Source: Sphingomonas sp. KR3-1
GTDB lineage: Bacteria > Pseudomonadota > Alphaproteobacteria > Sphingomonadales > Sphingomonadaceae
Assembly (NCBI RefSeq): GCF_040049295.1
Contig: NZ_JBDZDQ010000004.1
Coordinates: 124,001 to 188,000, forward strand
Length of the DNA: 64,000 nucleotides
Direction: 5' to 3'
Both the position numbers and the translations under genes were made by a program. This document shows, piece by piece, positions 8,007-16,327 of the stretch. Numbering within the stretch: the stretch's first letter is position 1; each line of letters starts with the position of its first letter. Under the pieces are notes generated by a model. That model had not been told where the DNA came from, made no database searches, and saw only the letters and a program-made list of their open reading frames with translations.

Positions 8007-8692
8007 CACTCCGCCGGATCCGCGAACACGCAGAGCTGGTGAACCAGCTCGCCCAGCACCGGGTGGACCAGGTCGAGGCTGAACACGAAACGCCCGCCGC
8101 CGATGTCCATATGCCCCACGCTCAGCGCGCCCGGCATCGCCCATCCGGGCAGCCGCAGCCGCAGCCCGCCGAGCTTCAGGAAATAGTGATCGCTGACGAA
8201 CAGCAGCGCGCCGCCGGCTTCCTCGAGCCGCAAGGCGATACCCACGCCAAGCCCCAGATATTCCTCGATTCCGGTCGGCCCGGCGAAGCGCTTGGCGCTG
8301 TGGATTACCTGTGGAAAACCCTGTGCACGGTTATATTGCCGCGTCCAATATTGGCCGCGCCCTTCCGCATCAGCCGTGACGCTCACGCTGGCCGACACAC
8401 CCGTGTCCGTGCCGAGCGGCAGCGGCGCGCCGATCGCGCGGGCGAGCTGCGCCAGCGCCCATCCCGCGCGGCTCATCCGGCATTCGGTGACTTCGCCGAG
8501 ATAGCTCACGCATGCCCCCGCGGCGATCTTGCGCAGGAAGCGGCAGCGCGTGGCCGGCGGCAGGAACAGCCAGCGTTCGCCGAGCAAACGGGCGAACGGG
8601 CTGTCGGCATCGGCGTAGCGCGGCGCCTCGCGCCGGTGCCAGTCGGCATATCGGGCCAGCGAGCCCGGTGCATATCCCGCTACCGCCGCCAT
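8006..8692 (-). CDS. Stand-alone DUF4166 domain protein
   Basis: A 228-residue protein. SPFARLLGERWLFLPPATR near residue 29 is the opening DUF4166 motif (a small hydrophobic protein segment followed by GERW), GQYWTRQYNRAQ matches the WTR-FGG region, and GGRFVFSLDLVHPVLGELVHQ near the end corresponds to the last conserved block. The same domain closes the oxidoreductase at 5603-7198, so the operon holds two copies in different architectures. AAGGAGG stands 6 nt before the ATG at 8692, fixing the start. The gene lies 14 nt after the regulator gene and begins the coupled train. Confidence 0.87.
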   Translation of the reverse strand: MAAVAGYAPGSLARYADWHRREAPRYADADSPFARLLGERWLFLPPATRCRFLRKIAAGACVSYLGEVTECRMSRAGWALAQLARAIGAPLPLGTDTGVSASVSVTADAEGRGQYWTRQYNRAQGFPQVIHSAKRFAGPTGIEEYLGLGVGIALRLEEAGGALLFVSDHYFLKLGGLRLRLPGWAMPGALSVGHMDIGGGRFVFSLDLVHPVLGELVHQLCVFADPAE

Positions 8693-8706
8693 CGCCCGCC
8701 TCCTTG

Positions 8707-9267
8707 CTAGTCCGCCCTGCCCTTGGGCAGGAACGCCAGAACCTTCTTGCCCAGCTTGATCAGCATCATCAGCCGCCCCGGCGGCACGCTCATCATCTGC
8801 TGGTACCAATCGTCGATCGTCGTGACGAAGCCCTGCATCGCCTCGATCCGCTGGCGCGCCGTGTCCGAGATCCGGCCGTCGCGCCTCGCTTCCTCGGTGC
8901 AGACGCGCAGCGCCGCCACCGCCGGATCGATCTCGCGCGCCTTGCGGCCCTGGGCGATGCGCGTGAGCATCTGCATCAGGTCGACCTCAGCCTCATAGTG
9001 ATCGCGCCGGTCGCCCAGCACCGGCACGCGGCGGATCAGCTTCCAGCCGAGCAGCTCCTTCAGGCTGTTCGAGGTGTTGCTCCGCGCGATGCGCAGCGTG
9101 TCGCTGATCTCCTCGGCGTTGAGCGGTCGGTCCGAGAGATAGAGCAGCGCATGGATCTGGGCGACCGAGCGGTTGACGCCCCATTGCCCGCCCATCTCGC
9201 CCCAGTGCAGCACGAACTGCTGCACCGCGATCGGCAATTGAACAGCGTTGTCCGTAATTTCTGTCAT
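8707..9267 (-). CDS. GbsR/MarR-like winged-helix transcriptional regulator
   Basis: A 186-residue DNA-binding protein. The N-terminal half carries a winged helix: residues about 35-60 (ALLYLSDRPLNAEEISDTL) and the recognition helix IARSNTSNSLKELLGWKLI, followed by a wing with GDRRDHYEAE. The helical C-terminal half ends in a basic LGKKVLAFLPKGRAD tail. The arrangement and the HWGEMGGQWGVNRSVAQIHALL opening match the GbsR family. The start ATG at 9267 lies in the centre of a perfect 20-bp palindrome and has no Shine-Dalgarno sequence, pointing to autoregulation and perhaps leaderless translation. It heads the DUF4166 operon, which it probably controls. Confidence 0.88.
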   Translation of the reverse strand: MTEITDNAVQLPIAVQQFVLHWGEMGGQWGVNRSVAQIHALLYLSDRPLNAEEISDTLRIARSNTSNSLKELLGWKLIRRVPVLGDRRDHYEAEVDLMQMLTRIAQGRKAREIDPAVAALRVCTEEARRDGRISDTARQRIEAMQGFVTTIDDWYQQMMSVPPGRLMMLIKLGKKVLAFLPKGRAD

Positions 9268-9276
9268 GACAGAAAT
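9257..9276. promoter_or_regulatory. Perfect 20-bp palindrome over the regulator start codon, likely operator
   Basis: ATTTCTGTCATGACAGAAAT is its own reverse complement. It contains the start codon of the leftward regulator gene at 8707-9267. Dyads of this size are typical sites for homodimeric winged-helix repressors, so binding here would block transcription initiation or elongation of the regulator and its operon. The symmetry is directly visible; the role is inferred. Confidence 0.75.
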
Positions 9277-9277
9277 A

Positions 9278-9311
9278 TGAGACACGATTGCGCATATGTC
9301 AATGCGTCTCA
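9278..9311. promoter_or_regulatory. Second inverted repeat TGAGAC/GTCTCA upstream of the regulator
   Basis: TGAGAC at 9278-9283 is the inverted match of GTCTCA at 9306-9311, separated by 22 nt that include GCATATGC-like AT-rich sequence. It directly adjoins the 20-bp palindrome and lies where the promoter of the leftward regulator would be. It could be an auxiliary regulatory site. Six-base arms can occur by chance. Confidence 0.35.
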
Positions 9312-9512
9312 CACTCCGTCGCGCATTCCGCGCGCCTCGCCGCCGTGCGCGCCGTTGCGGCTGCGCAACTAGCGGCCTGGGCTGCGGGGTTTGCGCGCCG
9401 CGCAATCGCGATGAAGATTTCCTTAGGTATTTCTGCAGGTTGTCCAGATTTTGCGTCTAAATTATTCAAGGACGTGCAGGTCGCGCTTTTCGCGAACGGC
9501 GGGGGATACCAG

Positions 9513-11204
9513 GTGTTTCAGCAACGTAAGATGGCCGTGCTTGGCGCGGCGCTCGGTCTGCTCGCGCTTGCGGGCTGCGATGGCGGTGGCGGCGGCTCGT
9601 CCGCGTCCAGCGGCAGCGGCGGCGTGGTCGCCACGCCCGCTCCAACGCCCACGCCGGCGGCCTTCACCGAAGGCGACGCCGCGCGCCTCGCCAAGCAGGC
9701 GAGCTTCGGCCCGACGCCGGACCTGGTCGCGCGCATCAAGTCGCTCGGCGCCACCGCCTGGGTCGACGAGCAGCTCGCTGCCTCCACCAGCACCTATGCC
9801 GATCTCGCCGTCGAGGTCCGCCGCGATTTCTGCGTGAGCACCGATACGGTCTGCAACCGCGCGCACAACAGCCGCACGCCGGTGGCGATGCGCTTCTATG
9901 CCAATGCGATCGCCGGATCCGACCAGCTCCGCCAGCGCACCGCCTTCGCGCTCGGCCAGATGGTCGTCGCATCGGAAGCCGAAGTGAACTCGACCGCGGG
10001 CATCGCCGCGTTCAACCAGATCTTGCTCGCCAACGCCTTCGGCAATTACCGCGACATCCTCCAGCAGGTGACGATGAGCGGATACATGGGCGACTATCTC
10101 GACATGGCCGACAGCAACAAGTCGGGCCCGTCGGAGAATTATGCCCGCGAATTGCTCCAGCTCTTCTCGATGGGGCCCGACCAGCTCAACATGGACGGCA
10201 CGCTGAAGCGTGACGGCAACGGCGCGGCCATCCCCAACTACACGACCGACGACATCAAGGGCGTCGCCAAGGCGCTGACCGGCTGGACCTATGCCCGGGT
10301 CGGCGGTGCCGCGATCACCGACGGCAATGCCCGCGACTATTCGCAGCCGATGATCCAGGTCGCGTCGCGCTATGACAGCACGGCCAAGAGCTTCCTCGGC
10401 ACCAGCGTCGCCGCCGGCGCCACCCAGGATGCCAGCGTCGCCGCCGTGGTGGATGCAGCCTTCAACAACGCCTCGACCGCGCCGTTCGTCGCGAAGCACA
10501 TGATCGTCCACCTCGTCACCGCCAATCCGAGCCCGGCCTATGTCGGCCGCGTCGCGGCGGTGTTCGCCGACAATGGCAGCGGCAAGCGCGGCGACATGAA
10601 GGCGGTGGTCCGCGCGATCCTGCTCGATCCCGAGGCGCGCAGCGCACCGGGCGCGACCAGCGGCAAGCTCAAGGAGCCGGTGCTGCTGATGACCGCGCTC
10701 GCCCGCGCGATCGGCTTCGCGACCGACGGCTATGTCTTCCAGACACGCGACACCAGCCTGGGCCAGCCGGTGTTCCGCTCGCCCTCGGTGTTCAACTTCT
10801 ATCCCGACGATTTCCCGCTGCCGGGATCGGCGACGCTGAAGAGCCCGGCCTCGAAGCTGCTCAATACCTCCAACGTGCTGCGCTGGCACAATTTCGTCTA
10901 TGACTGGACGATCTCGGGCGATGCGACGCGCAGCGAATATGCGCTGGATTCGGGCCTGCCGATGTCCTCGCTCACCCAGCCGCTCTGGGCAAGCTGGGAA
11001 GCCTATGGCAGCGATCTCGACGCGATGGTGTCGCGGATCGATCTGACGCTGTTCGCGGCGACGCTGACCCAGGCGCAGAAGGACGCGCTCAAGGCCGCCG
11101 CCACGCCCATCACCAATGCCGATGCCAACATCCAGGCGCGCAAGCGTGCCCAGATGATGCTCTACGTCGCGGCCACGAGCCCGATGTTCCTGGTCGACCG
11201 CTGA
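9513..11204 (+). CDS. DUF1800 family lipoprotein
   Basis: A 563-residue exported protein. The GTG at 9513 has GGGGGA 6 nt upstream and gives a proper lipoprotein signal: basic QQRK, a hydrophobic core and lipobox L-A-G-C, then a Gly/Ser and Pro/Thr-rich linker. DUF1800 features follow: AARLAKQASFGPTPDLVARI, WVDEQLA, RTAFALGQMVVAS, SENYARELLQLFSMG, the segment GVAKALTGWTY, and a SPSVFNFYPDDFPLPGS block. DUF1800 genes are nearly always next to a DUF1501 gene, as here (12 nt apart), and the pair probably acts in the periplasm or at the surface. No reaction is known. The ATG at 9531 is an alternative start. Confidence 0.9.
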   Translation: MFQQRKMAVLGAALGLLALAGCDGGGGGSSASSGSGGVVATPAPTPTPAAFTEGDAARLAKQASFGPTPDLVARIKSLGATAWVDEQLAASTSTYADLAVEVRRDFCVSTDTVCNRAHNSRTPVAMRFYANAIAGSDQLRQRTAFALGQMVVASEAEVNSTAGIAAFNQILLANAFGNYRDILQQVTMSGYMGDYLDMADSNKSGPSENYARELLQLFSMGPDQLNMDGTLKRDGNGAAIPNYTTDDIKGVAKALTGWTYARVGGAAITDGNARDYSQPMIQVASRYDSTAKSFLGTSVAAGATQDASVAAVVDAAFNNASTAPFVAKHMIVHLVTANPSPAYVGRVAAVFADNGSGKRGDMKAVVRAILLDPEARSAPGATSGKLKEPVLLMTALARAIGFATDGYVFQTRDTSLGQPVFRSPSVFNFYPDDFPLPGSATLKSPASKLLNTSNVLRWHNFVYDWTISGDATRSEYALDSGLPMSSLTQPLWASWEAYGSDLDAMVSRIDLTLFAATLTQAQKDALKAAATPITNADANIQARKRAQMMLYVAATSPMFLVDR

Positions 11205-11216
11205 GGAGCCGGACCG

Positions 11217-12596
11217 ATGACTATCTCTCGACGCGACTTCATGCGGATGACCGCCGGCGCCGGTGCGCTATCCGCGATCGGCCAGCTCGGCCGCACCACG
11301 GCGATCGCCGCCCCGAACGGCAGCTACCGCGCGATGGTCGGCGTGTTCCTGTTCGGCGGCAATGACAGCTGGAACATGGTGATCCCCACCGACGCCCGGC
11401 ATGCCCAGTATCTCGCCGCGCGCGGCACCGTCGGCATCAAGGCGAGCCAGCTCACCTCGCTCACCGGCGCACCCTATGCGCTGCACCCGGCGATGGCCGC
11501 GCTCCGCCCGATCTGGGACGAGGGCAGCCTGTCGCTCGTGCTCAACGCCGGCACGCTCTTCGCGCCGCTCACCAAGGCGACCTATCAGTCGCGCCCCGAT
11601 CTGCGCCCGATGAACCTGCTCAGCCATTCGGACGAGCAGGCACATTGGCAGGGCGTGCGCGCCCGCGATTTCGCGACCGACGGCTTCATGGGCCGCCTCA
11701 CCGACAAGATGGGCGTCAGCGCCGTGCCCTCGATGATGTCGATCGCCGGCTCGAACCTCGCCGTGATCGGCAAGACCAGCTCGGCGCTCGTCCTGCCCTC
11801 CACCGGCACGCTGTCGCGCTCGGGCTATTCGACCGCCAGCAACGCGGCGAACAACGCCAAGAACGCCGCGCTGACCAGCTTCGCCTCCGGCACCGGCCTG
11901 GGCGAAGTCACCGATGCGAGCGCGCGCGACATCAACGCGAGCTACAGCCAGGCGACCACCGCCAACACGATCATCTCGGCGACGAGCGCGCTGGACGGCT
12001 ATTTCGTCAACCCGACCACCGGCGCCGCGCTCACCAGCGACGTCGCGCGCCAGCTGATGCGCGTCGCCCGCATGATCGATGCGCGCGGCAGCCTAGGCCA
12101 CAACCGCCAGACCTTCTTCGTCAGCCAGGGCGGCTTCGACAATCATTCGGGCCAGACCAACGGCGGCAACAACGATACCGGCGTCCACGCCAACCTGCTC
12201 GGCGACCTCGCCATGGCGCTGGCCGGCTTCCACCGCGCGATGCAGTCGATCGGCATGGCCGAGAACGTCACGGCCTTCACGATGAGCGACTTCGGCCGCA
12301 CCTATCGCGGCAACGCGCAGACCGGCACCGATCATGCCTGGGGCGGCAACCATCTCGTGGTCGGCGGAAACGTCACCGCGGGCGGCATCTTCGGCGCCTA
12401 TCCGGATCCGGTGCTGGGCGGCGCCACCGATGTGAGCAGCGAGGGCCGCTTCCTCCCCGCGGTCTCGCAGGAGCAGTATCTCGGCGCGATCGCCCGCTGG
12501 CACGGCGTCAGCGATGCCGACATGCCCTATGTCTTCCCCAACTGGTCGACCTGGAGCACCGGCGGGCTCGGGCCGCTGGGCCTGTTCAAGGCTTAG
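11217..12596 (+). CDS. DUF1501 protein with Tat signal
   Basis: A 459-residue protein starting MTISRRDFMRMTAGAGALSA, a twin-arginine signal (S-R-R-D-F-M). The mature part belongs to the DUF1501 family, related to the alkaline-phosphatase/sulfatase fold: VGVFLFGGNDSWNMV, HSDEQAHWQG, VSQGGFDNHSGQTN and the metal-site-like TMSDFGRT and DHAWGGNHLVVGG segments. These Asp/His-rich blocks would bind metals, and folding before export fits the Tat signal. GAGGAG overlapping the DUF1800 stop serves as ribosome site. It is presumably the partner of the preceding lipoprotein. The substrate is unknown. Confidence 0.92.
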   Translation: MTISRRDFMRMTAGAGALSAIGQLGRTTAIAAPNGSYRAMVGVFLFGGNDSWNMVIPTDARHAQYLAARGTVGIKASQLTSLTGAPYALHPAMAALRPIWDEGSLSLVLNAGTLFAPLTKATYQSRPDLRPMNLLSHSDEQAHWQGVRARDFATDGFMGRLTDKMGVSAVPSMMSIAGSNLAVIGKTSSALVLPSTGTLSRSGYSTASNAANNAKNAALTSFASGTGLGEVTDASARDINASYSQATTANTIISATSALDGYFVNPTTGAALTSDVARQLMRVARMIDARGSLGHNRQTFFVSQGGFDNHSGQTNGGNNDTGVHANLLGDLAMALAGFHRAMQSIGMAENVTAFTMSDFGRTYRGNAQTGTDHAWGGNHLVVGGNVTAGGIFGAYPDPVLGGATDVSSEGRFLPAVSQEQYLGAIARWHGVSDADMPYVFPNWSTWSTGGLGPLGLFKA

Positions 12597-12625
12597 GTTG
12601 AAGACCGCGATACCCGCATTCCTGC

Positions 12626-12654
12626 CGTCATCCCGGTCGTGAGCCGGAGTGACG
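12626..12654. repeat. Imperfect palindrome related to the CCCGGC repeat family
   Basis: CGTCATCCCGG pairs imperfectly (two mismatches) with CCGGAGTGACG over a short loop, 30 nt after the DUF1501 stop. It resembles a decayed copy of the CCCGGCGAAAGCCGGG palindrome found at 61388-61456. It may act as a weak transcription end; no T-tract follows. The rest of the gap to 12770 shows nothing else. Confidence 0.4.
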
Positions 12655-12769
12655 AGGAAGGGTGACGGCCCTCCGCCGCGCTCTTAGGTTGTTGCGCGCT
12701 TAACCCCGTATCCGGATTGCGCTATCGTTTCCCCTGGGTAATGGCGCCCGCCTTTCGGGGAGGCGAAAT

Positions 12770-13150
12770 ATGGCCAATCTCTACCGCATTACGCCGTTCA
12801 TGCATGTGCCGGACATCGAGAAGGCCGTGTGGTTCTTCACCGAGATACTGGGCTTCACGCTCTATTTCCGCACCTCGAACTACGCCTATGTCCAGCGCGA
12901 GGCCGCGGCCTTCCGCCTGCTCGAGAATATCGGCAGCGACGGCGCGCCGCCGGGCAACCGCCGCTTCTGCTATTATATCGACGTCGAGGACCTCGATGCG
13001 GTCGCCGAGGAGCTCAAGCCCAAGGCGGCGCTGCTCGGCGATGGCGACATCTACGGCCCGATCGACCAGATCTACGGCCAGCGCGAGCTGATGGTGATGG
13101 CACCCGACGGCAATCTGGTGGTGTTCGGCCAGGATATCTCGAAGCGCTAG
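12770..13150 (+). CDS. VOC (glyoxalase/bleomycin-resistance fold) protein
   Basis: A 126-residue single-domain VOC protein with two beta-alpha-beta-beta-beta halves: ITPFMHVPDIEKAVWFFTEILGF in the first, and RFCYYIDVEDLDAVAEEL with a closing ELMVMAPDGNLVVFGQDI in the second. His15 (FMHV) and the C-terminal Glu (RELMV) are at usual metal-ligand places, so a metal-dependent lyase, isomerase or dioxygenase, or an antibiotic-binding protein, are all possible. GGGGAGG lies 7 nt before the ATG. It stands alone, facing the leftward phosphoesterase gene. Confidence 0.85.
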   Translation: MANLYRITPFMHVPDIEKAVWFFTEILGFTLYFRTSNYAYVQREAAAFRLLENIGSDGAPPGNRRFCYYIDVEDLDAVAEELKPKAALLGDGDIYGPIDQIYGQRELMVMAPDGNLVVFGQDISKR

Positions 13151-13153
13151 CGC

Positions 13154-13900
13154 CTAGAGCGCCACGCTCCCCTCGCCCATGAACCGCGCGCGGGTGGAGA
13201 AGCGCGCGCCATCCACCGTGATCTCGTTGAACGACGGCGGCTTGGCGCGCACGCGTTCGGAGAGCGTGCCCGCGCCGATCAGCCGTACCGTCCGCTCGCC
13301 CACCTCGTGCTCGATGTCGAACGGGTCATGGACATGCCCGGTCAGCACCGCATGCGCGCCCGCCTGTGCCAGCGCGCCCAGCGCCTCGCCGCCGCGCCGG
13401 GTGTGCGAGGTCGCCAGCGTCCCGCCCTCCACCAGCGGATGGTGGCAGGCGACGAACACCAGGTCGCCCTTGGGCACCGCCTCGACCAGCGCCAGCGATT
13501 CCTCCAGCGCCCGCGTGCTGACATAGCCTTTCGACCAGTTGAGCCGCCACTGGAAGCGCGCCGTGGTCTTGAGCGGCACCACCGCCACGCCCTGCACGTC
13601 GAGCGGCTTCTCGATCATCGCCTCGAGCGCGCGGTAGCGCTTGTAGGGCGTCACGAACCGCGCCCACAGGTTGAAGTACGGCAAGTCATGGTTGCCGACC
13701 TCCACCGTCACCGGCCGGCCCAGGCCTTGCAGCCACTTCGCCGCGGCCTCGAACTCGTGGCGCCGCGCCTGCATCGTCAGGTCGCCGGTCATGATCACCG
13801 CGTCGGGCTGCTCTTCCTTGACCCGCGCGCCGAACCAGTCGACCGCGGCACGGTCCTCGCGCCCGAAATGGACGTCGCTGACGTGAAAGAGGCGTGTCAT
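13154..13900 (-). CDS. Calcineurin-like metallophosphoesterase
   Basis: A 248-residue cytoplasmic enzyme with the metal-binding blocks of the superfamily in order: HVSDVHFGRED (D-x-H), MTGDLTMQ (GD), VEVGNHDLPYF (GNHD), CHHPLVEGG and LTGHVHDPFDI (GHxH). It should hydrolyse a phosphomono- or phosphodiester with a dinuclear metal centre. The start ATG at 13900 overlaps the stop of the lipid-kinase-like gene (ATGA). That coupling suggests a phospholipid or lipid-phosphate substrate, as in cardiolipin or phosphatidate turnover, but this is only inferred. The reading extends further upstream in frame but would enter the kinase gene. Confidence 0.9.
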   Translation of the reverse strand: MTRLFHVSDVHFGREDRAAVDWFGARVKEEQPDAVIMTGDLTMQARRHEFEAAAKWLQGLGRPVTVEVGNHDLPYFNLWARFVTPYKRYRALEAMIEKPLDVQGVAVVPLKTTARFQWRLNWSKGYVSTRALEESLALVEAVPKGDLVFVACHHPLVEGGTLATSHTRRGGEALGALAQAGAHAVLTGHVHDPFDIEHEVGERTVRLIGAGTLSERVRAKPPSFNEITVDGARFSTRARFMGEGSVAL

Positions 13901-14733
13901 CCCAGCTCCTCGCGCGTTGCGATGAAGGCCTTGCGGCTCATGCCCGCCTTGATCGCCGTGCCCGGTGCCAGCGACACCGGCTCGCCATCGAACAATGCGA
14001 GCACCGGCTTGTTCCCCTTGGCCTTGAGTTCCTTGGTCAGGCACTCGCTCACCGCATGCGCCGCCACCCAGTCGCCGGTCAGCCATTCCCAGCCGAGCTG
14101 GACGATCGACGTCCAGTCGCGCGCGTCCACCGCCGCGACGTGCAGCTCGCCGCCCTCGGGCCGGACGAACACCGCCTGGTACTTGTCCTTGAGCGACGGC
14201 ACGCCGGCGATCCGGATGCCGCTGCCGCCAAAGGTCCGGTTCCAGGCGACATGCGCCGCCGAGAACAGCTTGCGGATCGCGCCCTCGCGCGCCGCCTCCC
14301 GCGCGCGGAACCACGCCGTCGCCGGCCCCAGGATCAGCCCGACAAAGCCGCGATGCGCGCCCGCCTCGACATAGGGGATCGCCACCCGCGTGGTCTCGTC
14401 ATGCGCCGCTTCGATGATCGCCTTGGGATCGAGCGTGTCGTGCAGCGACTTGGCGAGCAGGTTCATCGTGCCCCCGGGCAGGATCAGGAAGCTGCCCTTC
14501 CAGCTCGCCAGCGCGCACAACGTCGTGTTGATCGTCCCGTCGCCGGCGAACAGCACGACGGTATCCACCTTCTTGCGGGTGAGCGCCGTGCCCTTGGGCA
14601 GATCCTCCGCGGGGAATTCGGTCCGCCCGACCAGGGTCAGCCCGCGCTCCTCGAATACTGCCTCGAGCGCGTCGCACTTGGGCTTGGTGGTCGATCCCGA
14701 GCCGGGGTTGGTAATGAACCAGAGTCTTTCCAT
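13897..14733 (-). CDS. Diacylglycerol/sphingolipid kinase catalytic-domain protein
   Basis: A 278-residue protein of the DAGK catalytic (YegS/BmrU) superfamily. The nucleotide-binding block LWFITNPGSG and the signature VVLFAGDGTINTTLCAL with LPGGTMNLLAKSL (GGDGT and P-G-GTxN equivalents) are visible, the first Gly of GGDGT being Ala. The C-terminal half has the beta-sandwich-like DKYQAVFVRPEGGELHVAAV part. It would transfer phosphate from ATP to a lipid such as diacylglycerol, ceramide or an undecaprenyl lipid. Sphingomonads contain glycosphingolipids, so a sphingoid substrate deserves thought. No good Shine-Dalgarno sequence precedes the ATG at 14733. The phosphoesterase follows with a 4-nt overlap. 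Confidence 0.85.
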   Translation of the reverse strand: MERLWFITNPGSGSTTKPKCDALEAVFEERGLTLVGRTEFPAEDLPKGTALTRKKVDTVVLFAGDGTINTTLCALASWKGSFLILPGGTMNLLAKSLHDTLDPKAIIEAAHDETTRVAIPYVEAGAHRGFVGLILGPATAWFRAREAAREGAIRKLFSAAHVAWNRTFGGSGIRIAGVPSLKDKYQAVFVRPEGGELHVAAVDARDWTSIVQLGWEWLTGDWVAAHAVSECLTKELKAKGNKPVLALFDGEPVSLAPGTAIKAGMSRKAFIATREELG

Positions 14734-14764
14734 CCGGTTCGTAACGCTCGGGATACGAAATGGC

Positions 14765-16216
14765 TCAATACCGGTAGAGTCGAACCTTCTGGATGCCGAA
14801 CTGCCCCGGCGGCAGGCGGACATGGCGGCCCTGGTGCGTCTCGTCGCCATTGAGCCTGCGCCCCGCCACCCACTTCCCATTGAGGAACTGGCTTTCCTCG
14901 ACGCGGTCGAGCCCGACGCGCGGCTCGAAGGTCAGCGTGATCCCGCTGCCTGCGACGAGATAATCCTCGCCGCCCAGCCAGAGCAGGATCGCGCCATGCT
15001 CGGCCGGCTCCTGCTTGTCCTTGGCCGTCCAGGGATCGACGAAGTTCACGGTGATCCTGTAGCCGCCCATCACAGCCGCCTGCGGCATGCTGTCGACCAC
15101 GCCGTCGAAGCTCACCACCGGCGCGAAGCCGTCCCGCGCCTTCGCCGCGAACAGCTCCGGCGTGAGCTGCTCGAGCATCGCGTAGAAGCCGCCCAGCCGG
15201 TCCTTGTCGGCGATGGTCTCGATCGCGAACGGGCTGAACCCGATCGCGCCATGCTTGCCGATCACCCGCATCGCGTTGGCCGGCGCGCGCGGATCGCCCG
15301 CCTGGTTCGCCTCGGGCACGAACAGCACATTGCCCGGCACGGCATAGCCCTCGGCGATCCCGGCGAAGTTCGGGAAATAGATATCGGGCGAGAGCATGTC
15401 GAGCGCGGGGCCTGCGTCCTTCCATTCCCGCATCAGGTGCGCGAGCGGGCCGCCGCTGGGATAGTCGCCCGGCAACTTGCCCGGCCGGCCCTGCGCGCCG
15501 TTGACGTACATCGGCAGCGCATATTCCCGCTTCCCCGCCTCGGCGACGGCATTGGCCCAGCGCGCATAATGATGCGCAGTGAAGCCCTCCTCGCTGCCCT
15601 TCCACTGGGCAAACGCCGCATCCGCCAAGGGCCCGTGCTCGCGCGCGGTCGGCAGGAAGCCGATCTCGTTCTCAACCTGGACCATCAGCACCGTATGCCG
15701 ATCGCCGTCGATCGCCTTCAGATGCTTCATCACCGCCGCGAACGCCCGCGCGTCTGCGTCCAAAGTCGCCTTGCCGAACACCGAGAGAATGTCCTGCGGC
15801 TGCCCATCCTTGCCGGTCGAGCGCAGGAAGCGCCTGCCGTCGCGCTTCACCCAGGCGGGCGCATAGGTCGACATGCTGTTCTTCCACGTCCCGAACCACA
15901 GCAGCACCAGCCGCATGTCGTTCGCCCGCGCATCCTCCACGAGCCAGTCGAGGCTGGAAAAGTCGAACTTCCCCTCCTCGGGCTCGACGGCCTCCCAGGT
16001 CACCGGCGCCAGCACGGTGTTGAGATGGAGCGCCTTCAGCCGCTGCCAGTGCGGCTCGAGCCATGCGCGATCGGTGGCCGAGCTGTTGCCCAGCTCGCCC
16101 CCACGGATCAGGAACGGCTTCCCGTCGACGATCAGCCGCCCGCCCGCCAGATGCGGCGCCTGGGCCCAGGCAGGGGTGGCGAGGAGAAGGGCGAGCAGGG
16201 TCAACCAGCGCAGCAT
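14765..16216 (-). CDS. Exported beta-galactosidase-like glycoside hydrolase (GH35/GH42 clan, DUF5597-type)
   Basis: A 483-residue secreted enzyme: signal peptide MLRWLTLLALLLATPAWAQA, then a TIM-barrel of the GH-A clan. LIVDGKPFLIRGGELGNSS is the usual opening, LNTVLAPVTWEAVEPEEGKFDF covers strand two, and LMVQVENEIGF (around residues 178-186) bears the Asn-Glu pair with the acid/base Glu184. VLFVPEANQAGD is the likely nucleophile strand. The C-terminal part ends in a beta-rich domain of the DUF5597 type. It should cleave beta-galactosides or related plant polysaccharide side chains in the periplasm or outside. The ATG at 16216 was preferred to an in-frame TTG at 16246 because it directly begins the signal peptide. 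It lies 31 nt before the lipid kinase gene. Confidence 0.88.
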   Translation of the reverse strand: MLRWLTLLALLLATPAWAQAPHLAGGRLIVDGKPFLIRGGELGNSSATDRAWLEPHWQRLKALHLNTVLAPVTWEAVEPEEGKFDFSSLDWLVEDARANDMRLVLLWFGTWKNSMSTYAPAWVKRDGRRFLRSTGKDGQPQDILSVFGKATLDADARAFAAVMKHLKAIDGDRHTVLMVQVENEIGFLPTAREHGPLADAAFAQWKGSEEGFTAHHYARWANAVAEAGKREYALPMYVNGAQGRPGKLPGDYPSGGPLAHLMREWKDAGPALDMLSPDIYFPNFAGIAEGYAVPGNVLFVPEANQAGDPRAPANAMRVIGKHGAIGFSPFAIETIADKDRLGGFYAMLEQLTPELFAAKARDGFAPVVSFDGVVDSMPQAAVMGGYRITVNFVDPWTAKDKQEPAEHGAILLWLGGEDYLVAGSGITLTFEPRVGLDRVEESQFLNGKWVAGRRLNGDETHQGRHVRLPPGQFGIQKVRLYRY

Positions 16217-16253
16217 GCCGCGCACAATAGTCTGATTTAATCGCAAGGGAAGT

Positions 16254-16327
16254 TGGAGCGGGTAGCGGGAATCGAACCCGCGCTAGAAGCTTGGGAAGCT
16301 CCTGTGATACCATTTCACCATACCCGC
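16254..16327 (-). tRNA. tRNA-Gly (anticodon CCC)
   Basis: Read leftwards from 16327, the sequence folds as a 74-nt cloverleaf with encoded CCA. The acceptor GCGGGTA pairs with TACCCGC. The D-loop region is GGTGAAATGGTATCAC. The anticodon stem GGAGC/GCTTC encloses the loop TTCCCAA, anticodon CCC, and the T arm contains GGTTCGATTCC. It reads GGG glycine codons. It stands alone between the hydrolase and pncB. Confidence 0.96.
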
